Assembly (NCBI RefSeq): GCF_016899775.1
Contig: NZ_JACJJE010000032.1
Coordinates: 1-36,221, forward strand
From: Pseudoflavonifractor capillosus
Lineage (GTDB): Bacteria > Bacillota > Clostridia > Oscillospirales > Oscillospiraceae
Reading direction: 5' to 3'
Length of the DNA: 36,221 nucleotides
Shown here: positions 1-6,369 of the stretch, piece after piece
Position numbering within the stretch: position 1 is the stretch's first letter
How the letters are laid out: each line of letters begins with the position of its first letter
The notes under the pieces: generated by a model
The model's input: only the letters and a program-made list of their open reading frames with translations
Databases searched by the model: none
Told to the model about the DNA's origin: nothing
Position numbers and translations under genes: made by a program

Positions 1-58
1 ATTGTTCGGCGGCTCCGTAGTCGGCGTTTTTAGAGTTGATATGCTTGAGTGTTGCCAA
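1..58 (-). CDS. Relaxase (MobA/VirD2-type), N-terminal fragment cut by window edge
   Basis: Only the first 19 codons are present. From a TTG start at 58-56 the minus strand reads MATLKHINSKNADYGAAEQ. From memory this is the N-terminus of relaxases in Tn1549-like and other clostridial conjugative elements; that match was not searched. Relaxases of this family nick oriT and lead the transferred strand into the recipient. The start overlaps the 3' end of mobC by 29 nt, so the two are probably translationally coupled. The rest lies beyond the left edge, so catalytic Tyr and His residues cannot be checked. The call rests on the short match plus the adjacent mobC. Confidence 0.7.
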   Translation of the reverse strand, partial: MATLKHINSKNADYGAAEQ

Positions 59-428
59 CCGCGTCACCTACTTTCTTTAGGACTTCATACTTGAGGGCGG
101 CAAGGTCGGCTATGGCGGCGCGTACCTCGCCGGACAGCGCGTTATAGGGTACGCCGTACTCGTTCAGATACCGGGCAATCTGGTTGAGGTTGCCGCCGAT
201 CCTGCCGTACTCGGCTGTGAGTTTCCCGACAGCGGAAAGCAGTTCGTCATTGACCGTTGATATATGGATAATAGGGCGTATAGCGGTGCGCCGTATCGCC
301 TGCCGGAGAAATTCGGACTGGCTGATACCATAGGGCGCAAGCCGCGCTGTGAAGTCGGCGTATTCTTCTTCGGACAGCCGGGTTTTCACAACGCGGCTGC
401 GGTGGGGCGTGTTGTATTTCTTTCGCAT
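30..428 (-). CDS. mobC: MobC-like plasmid mobilization relaxosome protein
   Basis: A 132-residue protein. The N-terminal part resembles a ribbon-helix-helix DNA-binding fold (VVKTRLSEEEYADF then SQSEFLRQAIRR), and the second half carries the MobC-type pattern GRIGGNLNQIARYLNE. MobC proteins bind oriT and help the relaxase open the DNA. The start is ATG at 428, preceded by GGAGG at 8 nt. The same frame stays open much further upstream, but that extension has no good start signal and covers the candidate oriT region. The relaxase gene overlaps its 3' end. Size and neighbours fit the mobilization module of clostridial integrative elements. Confidence 0.88.
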   Translation of the reverse strand: MRKKYNTPHRSRVVKTRLSEEEYADFTARLAPYGISQSEFLRQAIRRTAIRPIIHISTVNDELLSAVGKLTAEYGRIGGNLNQIARYLNEYGVPYNALSGEVRAAIADLAALKYEVLKKVGDAVGNTQAYQL

Positions 429-852
429 GGTCGTGACCTCCTTTCTTGCCTCATGAGCGCGGCGGGGATAAGCGGCGCAAGCCGCAAAGCAGGGTTTGGG
501 GAAGGCACTCCCCAACAAGTTTCCCGCGAGGGGCAAAACCGCAGAATTGCGGATTTTGGCACCGTGGTAGAAACTTGCTCTGTAACTGCCGCAGACTGCC
601 CCTGTCTGGTTCTTTCGCACATAGAACGGACAGGGCGGGGCTTCCGGCCCGCTGCGGACGGTCTTTTTTCCTTTCGCCAAAGATACTTTTGAAAGGCTGC
701 CAGCTACCCGTTGGACGGGGATTTTTCAAAATTTCTCTTTGCCCTCTACCACGGACAATAATCAAGAATGCCAAATGCCGGGGCAAAAATTTCTCCCTCA
801 CTTACTACTCCAACTTGAAAGGGTCAAAATGGCCGAAAACAGAACCGGTCAA
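429..852. other. Gene-free region upstream of mobC, candidate oriT
   Basis: No convincing gene lies here. It contains two short inverted repeats: TTGGGGA/TCCCCAA at 496-515 (7-bp arms, 6-nt loop) and CCGCA/TGCGG at 539-552, the latter flanked by A-rich and T-rich arms. A GC-rich stretch follows to about 660. In related elements oriT lies just upstream of mobC and the relaxase and contains such repeats next to the nick site, so this is the natural place for it. No nick sequence is recognised; the call is positional inference. Further right (700-852) there is AT-richer sequence with no recognised feature. Confidence 0.35.
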
Positions 853-890
853 ACAAAAAAAGCAGCAAATCTTTTTCAAGACTTACTGCT
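853..890 (-). terminator. Intrinsic terminator of the cargo/sigma/HTH operon
   Basis: On the minus strand a 13-bp stem (plus-strand arms 861-873 and 878-890, two G:U wobbles) closes a GAAA loop and is followed by a run of seven T (plus-strand A 855-861). It lies 36 nt past the stop of the HTH gene and separates that operon from mobC and the relaxase. A second GC-rich hairpin, GCCGCC/GGCGGC at 898-913, sits just before it without a T-run. Confidence 0.85.
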
Positions 891-925
891 TTCGCTTGCC
901 GCCAGTAGGCGGCAGGTATTCAGAT

Positions 926-1138
926 TTATGGCTCGTCCGGCGGATAGTCAAACCGGAACTTGAATTGACAGTCAATTAGTCGCTGTTTCACATAGTCCTC
1001 CACCTCGGCATTGACCTGCCCGTTCACTTTGGAGAAATAGCGGATATATCCGGCGTAGTGGCGCAGGACGGCGTTCACGGCTTCCGGGTCGCCCTCATGG
1101 GCTTTGACGATTGTTTCATAAGGGAGCAACTTACTCAT
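926..1138 (-). CDS. Small HTH_16-type regulator of a conjugative element
   Basis: A 70-residue protein starting MSKLLPYETIVKAHEGDPEA. This start and length are typical of the small helix-turn-helix proteins found beside the sigma-like ORF in Tn916/Tn1549-type elements (Orf8-like; from memory, not searched). The start at 1138 overlaps the end of the sigma gene by 8 nt, so the two are probably co-translated. The C-terminus (DCQFKFRFDYPPDEP) is short and acidic. The exact role is unknown; related proteins are thought to act with the sigma-like factor in controlling excision or transfer genes. Confidence 0.8.
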   Translation of the reverse strand: MSKLLPYETIVKAHEGDPEAVNAVLRHYAGYIRYFSKVNGQVNAEVEDYVKQRLIDCQFKFRFDYPPDEP

Positions 1139-1553
1139 ACCGGCACACCTCCATTTCCTCGCGCAGCCGCCGCAAGGCAAGCTGGATATGCCGCCCCGCT
1201 GTGCTGCGTGTCCGGCCGATATGTGCGCCGATCACTCGCTGCGGCTGGCGCAGGAAATAGTAGCGAAAAATCACTTCCTGTGTCTGCTTTGGCTGGGCGG
1301 AGAGCGCGGCGGCAAGAGCGGCGTTACAGAGCAGGACGGTCTGGCCGCAGACGGTAAAGGGGTATTCCTCGTCCGGCTCCGGCCCGGCAAACTGGACAAA
1401 CTTCTCGTCCATCAGATAGTCAAGGGAAATTTGCCGCTCCCATTTCCGGCGAAGCTGCAAAATCTTATCGCGGGCAGCATAGCGGATTACTGCCTTACAA
1501 AAGGCGTTGTGCTTGCGCTGGATGTACTCCTGATAGGCTTCAAAGTCGGTCAT
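1131..1553 (-). CDS. Sigma-70-like factor of a conjugative element (Tn916 Orf7-like)
   Basis: A 140-residue protein. The C-terminal half has a sigma region 4-like helix-turn-helix: QEVIFRYYFLRQPQRVIGAH followed by IGRTRSTAGRHIQLALRRL. The N-terminal half (residues 1-60) is basic and helical, with a weak region 2-like look. The start is ATG at 1553 with a G-rich ribosome site (GAGGGGG) 7 nt upstream. The stop overlaps the next gene by 8 nt. In Tn916-family elements the Orf7 sigma-like protein with Orf8 controls excision genes; that role is inferred here. The gap to the MATE gene upstream is about 65 nt without a visible terminator, so read-through from the cargo operon is possible. Confidence 0.8.
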   Translation of the reverse strand: MTDFEAYQEYIQRKHNAFCKAVIRYAARDKILQLRRKWERQISLDYLMDEKFVQFAGPEPDEEYPFTVCGQTVLLCNAALAAALSAQPKQTQEVIFRYYFLRQPQRVIGAHIGRTRSTAGRHIQLALRRLREEMEVCRYE

Positions 1554-1618
1554 GGAAATTCCCCCTCTCTGATAATAGTGCGGGGCGGCAGCACTCCTTG
1601 CTGTCGCCCCTTGATTGC

Positions 1619-3022
1619 CTATCTGCAAAGGCGGGCGGGGCTGTCAACGGCGGCGCGTATGCGCCGTTCATCTTGACCGTTGACTGGCTCGGCTGGCTTT
1701 GCTATTACCTTGCGGTAAACGTAAATGGATATGATCGCAGTAATCACTTCCGTGATCCAAAACGCATTCCAGACGCCAACCGCTCCGAGAAACCTGCTGA
1801 GTAAAAACGCAGCCGGGATGATTACCACTACATACCGGCAAAGAGAAATCAGTAAGGAGGGCGTGCCTTTCCCCAGCCCCTCCAATGCGCCGGAAGAAGT
1901 AACAGAAACCGCCGAGACGATAAATCCGGCCCCGATAATGCGCAAGGCAGTTTCCCCGGCCTGGATCGTCGCTTCCGTGTGGGTAAACAGCCCTATCAGC
2001 TGGCCGGGGATCAGCAGACATATCGCGGTTCCAAGCACCATAATGATACCGCTCATGCACAAAACAATCTGATAAATCTGGCTGACTCGTTTGTGCTCCC
2101 CTGCACCGTAGTTATAGCCGATCAGGGGGCGCATCCCCTGCACAATGCCATTCGCCGGAAGATAGATGAAGGTCTGCAATTTGTAATAGATCCCCAAAAC
2201 CAGAATATACACTTCGGAATAGGCAGCTAAAATCGCATTGAGCGCCGAAATCAAAAGAGACGGAAGTGCAAGATTCAGGGTTGCGGGAATGCCGATAGAA
2301 TACAGCTTGATGACCATCTTTTTGCTGGGCAAAATGTACTGCCTGCGGATATGCACGCGAATTGGCCGCAAAAGATAGACTACAAGGTAAATCGCCAGTG
2401 TCAGAGCCTGTCCGATGCCGGTTGCCAGCGCAGCGCCTTCAATTCCCATTTCCGGGAATGGGCCATAGCCAAAAATCAGAACGGGGTCTAAGACGATGTT
2501 TGTGATGCACCCGCACATCAGGCTGATCATGGTTGTCTTCATGTTTCCTACTGCCTGGAACAGTTTCTCAAACGCCATGCTGACGGTAACAATGAGCGTA
2601 AAGGCGAACGCAACGATAGAATAGCGGACGCCAAGTTCAATGACCGCTTCGGATGAAGTGAACATCCGCAGGAAAACCGGCATGATGGCGATACAGCAGA
2701 CTGTCATAACAACGCCATGAATCACGGCAAGCACAAGTCCCTGCGTGGCGGCCTGATCCGTTTTTTCATGATCCCCCGCGCCCAGATAGAAGGCGATCAC
2801 TGCATTGATCCCAACGCCAAATCCAATTCCGGCAGCATTGATAAAATTTTGAACCGGGTAAACCAACGATAATGCCGTCATAGCCTCCTCGCTGATCTGC
2901 GCGACGAAAAAACTGTCCACAATGTTGTAGAGGGAATTGACCAGCATGGATAACACCATAGGCAGGGACATGGATAAAATCAGAGGCAATACCGGTTTCT
3001 CTTTCATGAAAGTATCGTTCAT
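1619..3022 (-). CDS. MATE family efflux transporter (first copy)
   Basis: A 467-residue polytopic membrane protein with the length and layout of MATE exporters (about 12 membrane segments in two similar halves). Typical segments are VLPLILSMSLPMVLSMLVNS near the N-terminus, AGIGFGVGINAVIAFYLGAG, and LDPVLIFGYGPFPEMGIEGA in the middle. MATE proteins export cationic drugs or metabolites using an H+ or Na+ gradient. The start MNDTF at 3022 has GGAGG 5 nt upstream. It follows the second MATE gene by 22 nt and is related to it. The tail after the last helix is charged. The substrate cannot be told from sequence. Confidence 0.92.
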   Translation of the reverse strand: MNDTFMKEKPVLPLILSMSLPMVLSMLVNSLYNIVDSFFVAQISEEAMTALSLVYPVQNFINAAGIGFGVGINAVIAFYLGAGDHEKTDQAATQGLVLAVIHGVVMTVCCIAIMPVFLRMFTSSEAVIELGVRYSIVAFAFTLIVTVSMAFEKLFQAVGNMKTTMISLMCGCITNIVLDPVLIFGYGPFPEMGIEGAALATGIGQALTLAIYLVVYLLRPIRVHIRRQYILPSKKMVIKLYSIGIPATLNLALPSLLISALNAILAAYSEVYILVLGIYYKLQTFIYLPANGIVQGMRPLIGYNYGAGEHKRVSQIYQIVLCMSGIIMVLGTAICLLIPGQLIGLFTHTEATIQAGETALRIIGAGFIVSAVSVTSSGALEGLGKGTPSLLISLCRYVVVIIPAAFLLSRFLGAVGVWNAFWITEVITAIISIYVYRKVIAKPAEPVNGQDERRIRAAVDSPARLCR

Positions 3023-3044
3023 AATTCCTCCTTCGCAGAACACG

Positions 3045-4382
3045 TTATGATTTTTTACGGTGATACCAGGCCATCATTATGAGAGCAACAAGCAAGGTGC
3101 CGGTTTCCGCGACAGGGAATGCAAGCCAGATTCCGTTCAGATGGAACAATTTGTCCAGACACCATAGTGCAGGCACAAGGAAAAGCATCTGCCTGCATAA
3201 TTGGATTGCCATGCTGAAACCTACTTTTTCTGTGGCCTGAAAATAGGTGGAAATCATGGTGGAAAGGCCGCAAAACAGATAACTTGTCGCCATAATCCGC
3301 ATAGCGGATATTCCAAAGGAGCGCATGGCTTCCGACGCCGTAAATAATCCCAAAATCTGCGCCGGAAAGAGGAGGACAGCCAACGTCCCCAGTATCATCA
3401 TGCCGGTGACCAGAGCGGTACCGTATCGGAAAGCGGAATGCAGCCTTTCGCTGTTGCCTGCGCCATAGTTAAACCGCATAACTGGCAAACAACCCTGGAT
3501 CAAACCGTTTACTGTCATGACGATCAGCTGCTGCACCTTAAAATATGCGCCGAAGAAAGCAATCGCCGTATCGGAATACGCCACCAGAAACAGATTAACG
3601 AAGGTTACCATAAACGAACTGAGGGCGTTCATAATAAAAGATGGCAGGCCAAAGGCAAAAATATGGCGGATCATCTGCTTTTGCAAATGAAAACCTTTGA
3701 TTTTTACCCGCACTTTCTGCTTTTTGCCCAGCAGCAAAGCAAATGCCAGAATCATGGACAGCAAATAGCCTGCAACCGTAGCCACCGCAGCGCCGCGGAT
3801 TCCCATAGCCGGGAAAATGCCAATCCCAAAAATCAGGATGGGATCGAAGACAAAGTTGACCACCACGCCCGCGATCTGGAACCACATGGGGGCAACCATA
3901 TTTCCGGTGGCCTGTATCATCTTCTGGATGGCGATATGCACCATATTGGGAATTTGCATGAACGAACACACGCTCATATAGGCGATACTCAACTGATAAA
4001 TTTCTTCATTATTGGTGAATGCCCGAAAGTAGGGTTTCATAATCAGCAAGGACAGAAGGTTGAGCAAAGCACCAATTCCAAAGGCCAGCAACAATCCATG
4101 TGTGACGGTGGTATTTGCTTCATCCTGCTTTTTCTGTCCAAGATACCCCGCAATCAGTACATTCACGCCGACACCAATCCAGATAGACGCCGCATTCATC
4201 AGTGTTGTAATCGGGAATGACAGAGAAACAGCGGTCAGCGCATTCTCACTCAACCGCGCCACAAACGCGCTGTCTATTAGGTTATAGGAATATTGCAGGA
4301 ACATGGAGATCAGCGGCGGTATCGACATTTGCCAAATGAGCTTTCCAACGGGCGCAACTGCCATTTTATTACTGGTCTGCAT
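3045..4382 (-). CDS. MATE family efflux transporter (second copy)
   Basis: A 445-residue MATE protein, paralogous to its neighbour. It shares the signature FDPILIFGIGIFPAMGIRGA and the N-terminal layout (LIWQMSIPPLISMFLQYSYN). The start MQTSN at 4382 has a GGAGGG site 6 nt upstream. The frame is open another 85 codons upstream, but that stretch overlaps the nitroreductase gene out of frame and has no start signal. It lies between the nitroreductase (61-nt gap) and the other MATE gene (22-nt gap) and is probably part of one transcript. Two full-length MATE genes in tandem might act separately or together. The substrate is unknown. Confidence 0.92.
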   Translation of the reverse strand: MQTSNKMAVAPVGKLIWQMSIPPLISMFLQYSYNLIDSAFVARLSENALTAVSLSFPITTLMNAASIWIGVGVNVLIAGYLGQKKQDEANTTVTHGLLLAFGIGALLNLLSLLIMKPYFRAFTNNEEIYQLSIAYMSVCSFMQIPNMVHIAIQKMIQATGNMVAPMWFQIAGVVVNFVFDPILIFGIGIFPAMGIRGAAVATVAGYLLSMILAFALLLGKKQKVRVKIKGFHLQKQMIRHIFAFGLPSFIMNALSSFMVTFVNLFLVAYSDTAIAFFGAYFKVQQLIVMTVNGLIQGCLPVMRFNYGAGNSERLHSAFRYGTALVTGMMILGTLAVLLFPAQILGLFTASEAMRSFGISAMRIMATSYLFCGLSTMISTYFQATEKVGFSMAIQLCRQMLFLVPALWCLDKLFHLNGIWLAFPVAETGTLLVALIMMAWYHRKKS

Positions 4383-4443
4383 ACTTTCCCTCCTCTCCAC
4401 AAAGTGTCCGGCGCAAAAAAAATTGCGCCGGACAGCAGGATCA

Positions 4444-4965
4444 TTAAATCCGAACGATATAGTTTTGTTTGCGTGCTGCGGGTTGACTGGCTTCCTGGGC
4501 TGGATACCCCAATGCAACCGCCCCAACACCACGCAAGGTTTCCGGCAGCTTCCACTCCCGCAGGAGAGCCTTTCCTTTTTCGCTGTCAAAAATCTCGCGT
4601 TCCCGATGCACCCATACGGTTCCAAGGCCAAGGGCATGGGCGGCCAGCATCATATTTTCAAGGACGCAGCTTCCGTCTTCCACAAAGGTGCTTGCGGAGC
4701 CATCTGCCAGAACCAAAACCACGACAGGCGCGCCATAATAGGGGTCTGCGTTGCTCCCCATCACTTCTGCGTTTAACTTTGCGATCTCCTGTCTATATTT
4801 GGGGTCTGTAATTGCAATAATGGTGGGGGATTGACGTCCGCCGCCGGTAGGCGCGTAAGTCCCCGCTTCCAGTACAGCGTCCAACGCCTCGGCAGGGACA
4901 GGCTCCGATTTATAGACCCTTACGCTGCGGCGCGTCTTGATCAGAGATAAGAAGTTGTTTTCCAT
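4444..4965 (-). CDS. Nitroreductase family protein (FMN oxidoreductase)
   Basis: A 173-residue protein with the nitroreductase fold signature: KTRRSVRVYK near residue 10 (FMN phosphate contact), EAGTYAPTGGGRQSP around residue 34, and a C-terminal LRGVGAVALGYPAQ. Family members use FMN and NAD(P)H to reduce nitro compounds, quinones or other electrophiles. The start ATG at 4965 is preceded by GGAGGA at a long spacing (about 9 nt). It is the first gene after a consensus promoter and an attenuator-like hairpin, and is followed by the two MATE genes, which suggests a detoxify-and-export operon. The substrate is not predictable. Confidence 0.9.
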   Translation of the reverse strand: MENNFLSLIKTRRSVRVYKSEPVPAEALDAVLEAGTYAPTGGGRQSPTIIAITDPKYRQEIAKLNAEVMGSNADPYYGAPVVVLVLADGSASTFVEDGSCVLENMMLAAHALGLGTVWVHREREIFDSEKGKALLREWKLPETLRGVGAVALGYPAQEASQPAARKQNYIVRI

Positions 4966-5011
4966 AAAAAATCATCCTCCATTCTGCCAACACTTCCGAG
5001 ATACGGGCAAC

Positions 5012-5049
5012 AAAAAAGCCACACAACTATCATAAGACAGTTGTGTGGC
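5012..5049 (-). terminator. Leader terminator (attenuator candidate) before nitroreductase
   Basis: A perfect 11-bp stem, GCCACACAACT (5018-5028) with AGTTGTGTGGC (5039-5049), has a 10-nt loop. On the minus strand it is followed by six T (A-run 5012-5017). It lies between the consensus promoter at 5098-5126 and the nitroreductase start at 4965, so it would end transcripts before the operon unless relieved. A short T-run precedes it too. Confidence 0.8.
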
Positions 5050-5097
5050 AAAAAGATGACCGAATCCGGAAAAGTCCACTCAAATTTTACGTCTATT

Positions 5098-5126
5098 ATT
5101 ATAGCGATCTTTCAGGAGACTGTCAA
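5098..5126 (-). promoter_or_regulatory. Consensus sigma-A promoter of the nitroreductase-MATE operon
   Basis: On the minus strand the -35 is TTGACA (plus 5121-5126), the spacer is exactly 17 bp and the -10 is TATAAT (plus 5098-5103). Both boxes match the consensus fully. Transcription would start near 5091, about 40 nt before the leader hairpin and 125 nt before the nitroreductase start. Confidence 0.85.
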
Positions 5127-5225
5127 GCATCAATCATTACGGAATTGTGGCGGCTGTCTGTTGTTTTTTTGTGTTACTTTATGGCACATGAGCATTTGCT
5201 CAAGGAACATACTTACCTACATGTA

Positions 5226-5265
5226 GCAAGCGGCGATACTCCTATTCTGGAATATCGCCGCTTGC
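5226..5265. repeat. Perfect 13-bp inverted repeat
   Basis: Arms GCAAGCGGCGATA (5226-5238) and TATCGCCGCTTGC (5253-5265) enclose a 14-nt loop. No clear T-run follows on either strand, so it is not a textbook terminator. It lies in AT-rich DNA between the mobile element's cargo and deoC and may be an element-end structure, the terminator of a lost gene, or a protein-binding site. Confidence 0.6.
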
Positions 5266-5458
5266 GTTCTTATATATCGAAACTTGTCACATCAAGGTTC
5301 TTTCAAAAATGGTGTAGTAGTGGTGTAGTAAGCGCCCTTCTGCTCCAAAGAACCACTGATTTTACAGGCTTTTTCAGGACTTTTCGAGATATTGCCGTGA
5401 CAGACAAAAAGCACTCGAATCATATAAAAATCCCTCGTTTTTTTCTAAATTTCCAACA
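5266..5458. other. AT-rich gene-free stretch, probable element/chromosome junction
   Basis: No gene is supported here. The sequence is AT-rich compared with the GC-rich deoC that begins at 5506. It holds a tandem direct repeat of TGGTGTAGTAG around 5311-5333 (second copy ends in A). The sharp composition change suggests that the mobile element ends somewhere between about 5,130 and 5,460, but no attachment-site duplication can be seen within the window. Confidence 0.35.
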
Positions 5459-5492
5459 CAAAAATAGGGGAACAGACGAAAGTCTGTCCCCC
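5459..5492 (-). terminator. Intrinsic terminator of deoC
   Basis: On the minus strand the stem GGGGACAGAC / GTCTGTTCCCC (one bulged base; plus 5467-5477 with 5482-5491) has a 4-nt loop and is followed by TATTTTTG. It starts 14 nt after the deoC stop. Confidence 0.8.
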
Positions 5493-5505
5493 TGGTCTGG
5501 TTTTC

Positions 5506-6159
5506 TTACCCCTCCTGGCGGTACAGGGCCACCAGGGCGCTGGCGCCGATGCGGTCGGCCCCCGCCTCCAGCATGGCCTGGGCCTGCTCAAAGGTGCGGA
5601 TGCCGCCGGCGGCCTTGATGCGCACGTCGGGGCTGATGTGCTCCCGGAACAGGGCCACATCCTCCACGGTGGCGCCGCCGGAGGCGAAGCCGGTGGAGGT
5701 CTTGATGAAGTCGGCCCCGGACATGGAGACCACCCGGCAGGCGGCGATTTTTTCCTCCCGGGTCAGCTGGCAGGCCTCCACAATGACCTTCAGGATGTGG
5801 CCGTTGCAGGAGGCTTTTACCGCTTTGATCTCCTCCAGCACGCCCTCCCAGTCGCCGGACTTGGCCAGGCCGATGTCCATGACCATGTCGATCTCGTCGG
5901 CGCCGTTGCGGATGGCGTCCTCGGTCTCGAACACCTTCACCTCCGGGGTGGAGTAGCCGTTGGGGAAGCCCACCACGGTGCAGATTTTCAGGCGGTTCTT
6001 CACATAGTCCGCCGCCCGCTTCACATAGCGGGGGGGGATGCACACGGACGCGGTCTCATAGGCCATGCCCTCGTCGCAGATGGCCTGGACCTCCTCCCAG
6101 GTGGCGGCCTGGGTCAGCAGGGTGTGGTCCACCCGCTTCAGCACTTCTTTATGATCCAT
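5506..6159 (-). CDS. deoC: Deoxyribose-phosphate aldolase
   Basis: A 217-residue class I aldolase that splits 2-deoxyribose-5-phosphate into glyceraldehyde-3-phosphate and acetaldehyde, for deoxynucleoside salvage in the cytoplasm. The expected residues are present: D91 in EIDMVMDIG, the Schiff-base lysine K153 in DFIKTSTGF and K182 in RIKAAGGIRT. VVGFPNG (62-68) is also typical. The start MDHKEV at 6159 has AGGAGG 9 nt upstream; an in-frame ATG 48 nt further up lacks such a site. It has its own promoter and terminator and appears monocistronic. No other deo genes are adjacent. Confidence 0.96.
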   Translation of the reverse strand: MDHKEVLKRVDHTLLTQAATWEEVQAICDEGMAYETASVCIPPRYVKRAADYVKNRLKICTVVGFPNGYSTPEVKVFETEDAIRNGADEIDMVMDIGLAKSGDWEGVLEEIKAVKASCNGHILKVIVEACQLTREEKIAACRVVSMSGADFIKTSTGFASGGATVEDVALFREHISPDVRIKAAGGIRTFEQAQAMLEAGADRIGASALVALYRQEG

Positions 6160-6181
6160 AACACTGATCCTCCTTATCAGA

Positions 6182-6197
6182 CGTGGGGGTTCCCACG
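6182..6197. repeat. Short inverted repeat in deoC leader
   Basis: CGTGGG/CCCACG arms of 6 bp with a 4-nt loop lie between the deoC promoter and ribosome site. It could be a weak leader hairpin or an operator. Evidence is limited to the symmetry and position. Confidence 0.3.
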
Positions 6198-6218
6198 AAA
6201 GAGCCAAAAACTACCTCT

Positions 6219-6247
6219 ATTTTACCGGACGGCACCCCGTCTGTCTA
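6219..6247 (-). promoter_or_regulatory. Predicted deoC promoter
   Basis: On the minus strand TAGACA (plus 6242-6247), a 17-bp spacer and TAAAAT (plus 6219-6224). Each box is one mismatch from consensus. It lies 60 nt upstream of the deoC start. Confidence 0.6.
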
Positions 6248-6369
6248 CCCGGAAAATCGCCAAAAAACGCATCCGTCCGCCCCGGGCCGCCGAAAGAGGG
6301 GGCAGGCAGAGAAGTATATTCCAAGAATACCCAATTTATGACGGGCCTATTCCGGAGCACGGGGAGGAA

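Noticed and set aside
429-680. Upstream extension of mobC
   Set aside because: The extra residues are low-similarity and Cys-rich, while the ATG at 428 has a textbook GGAGG site.
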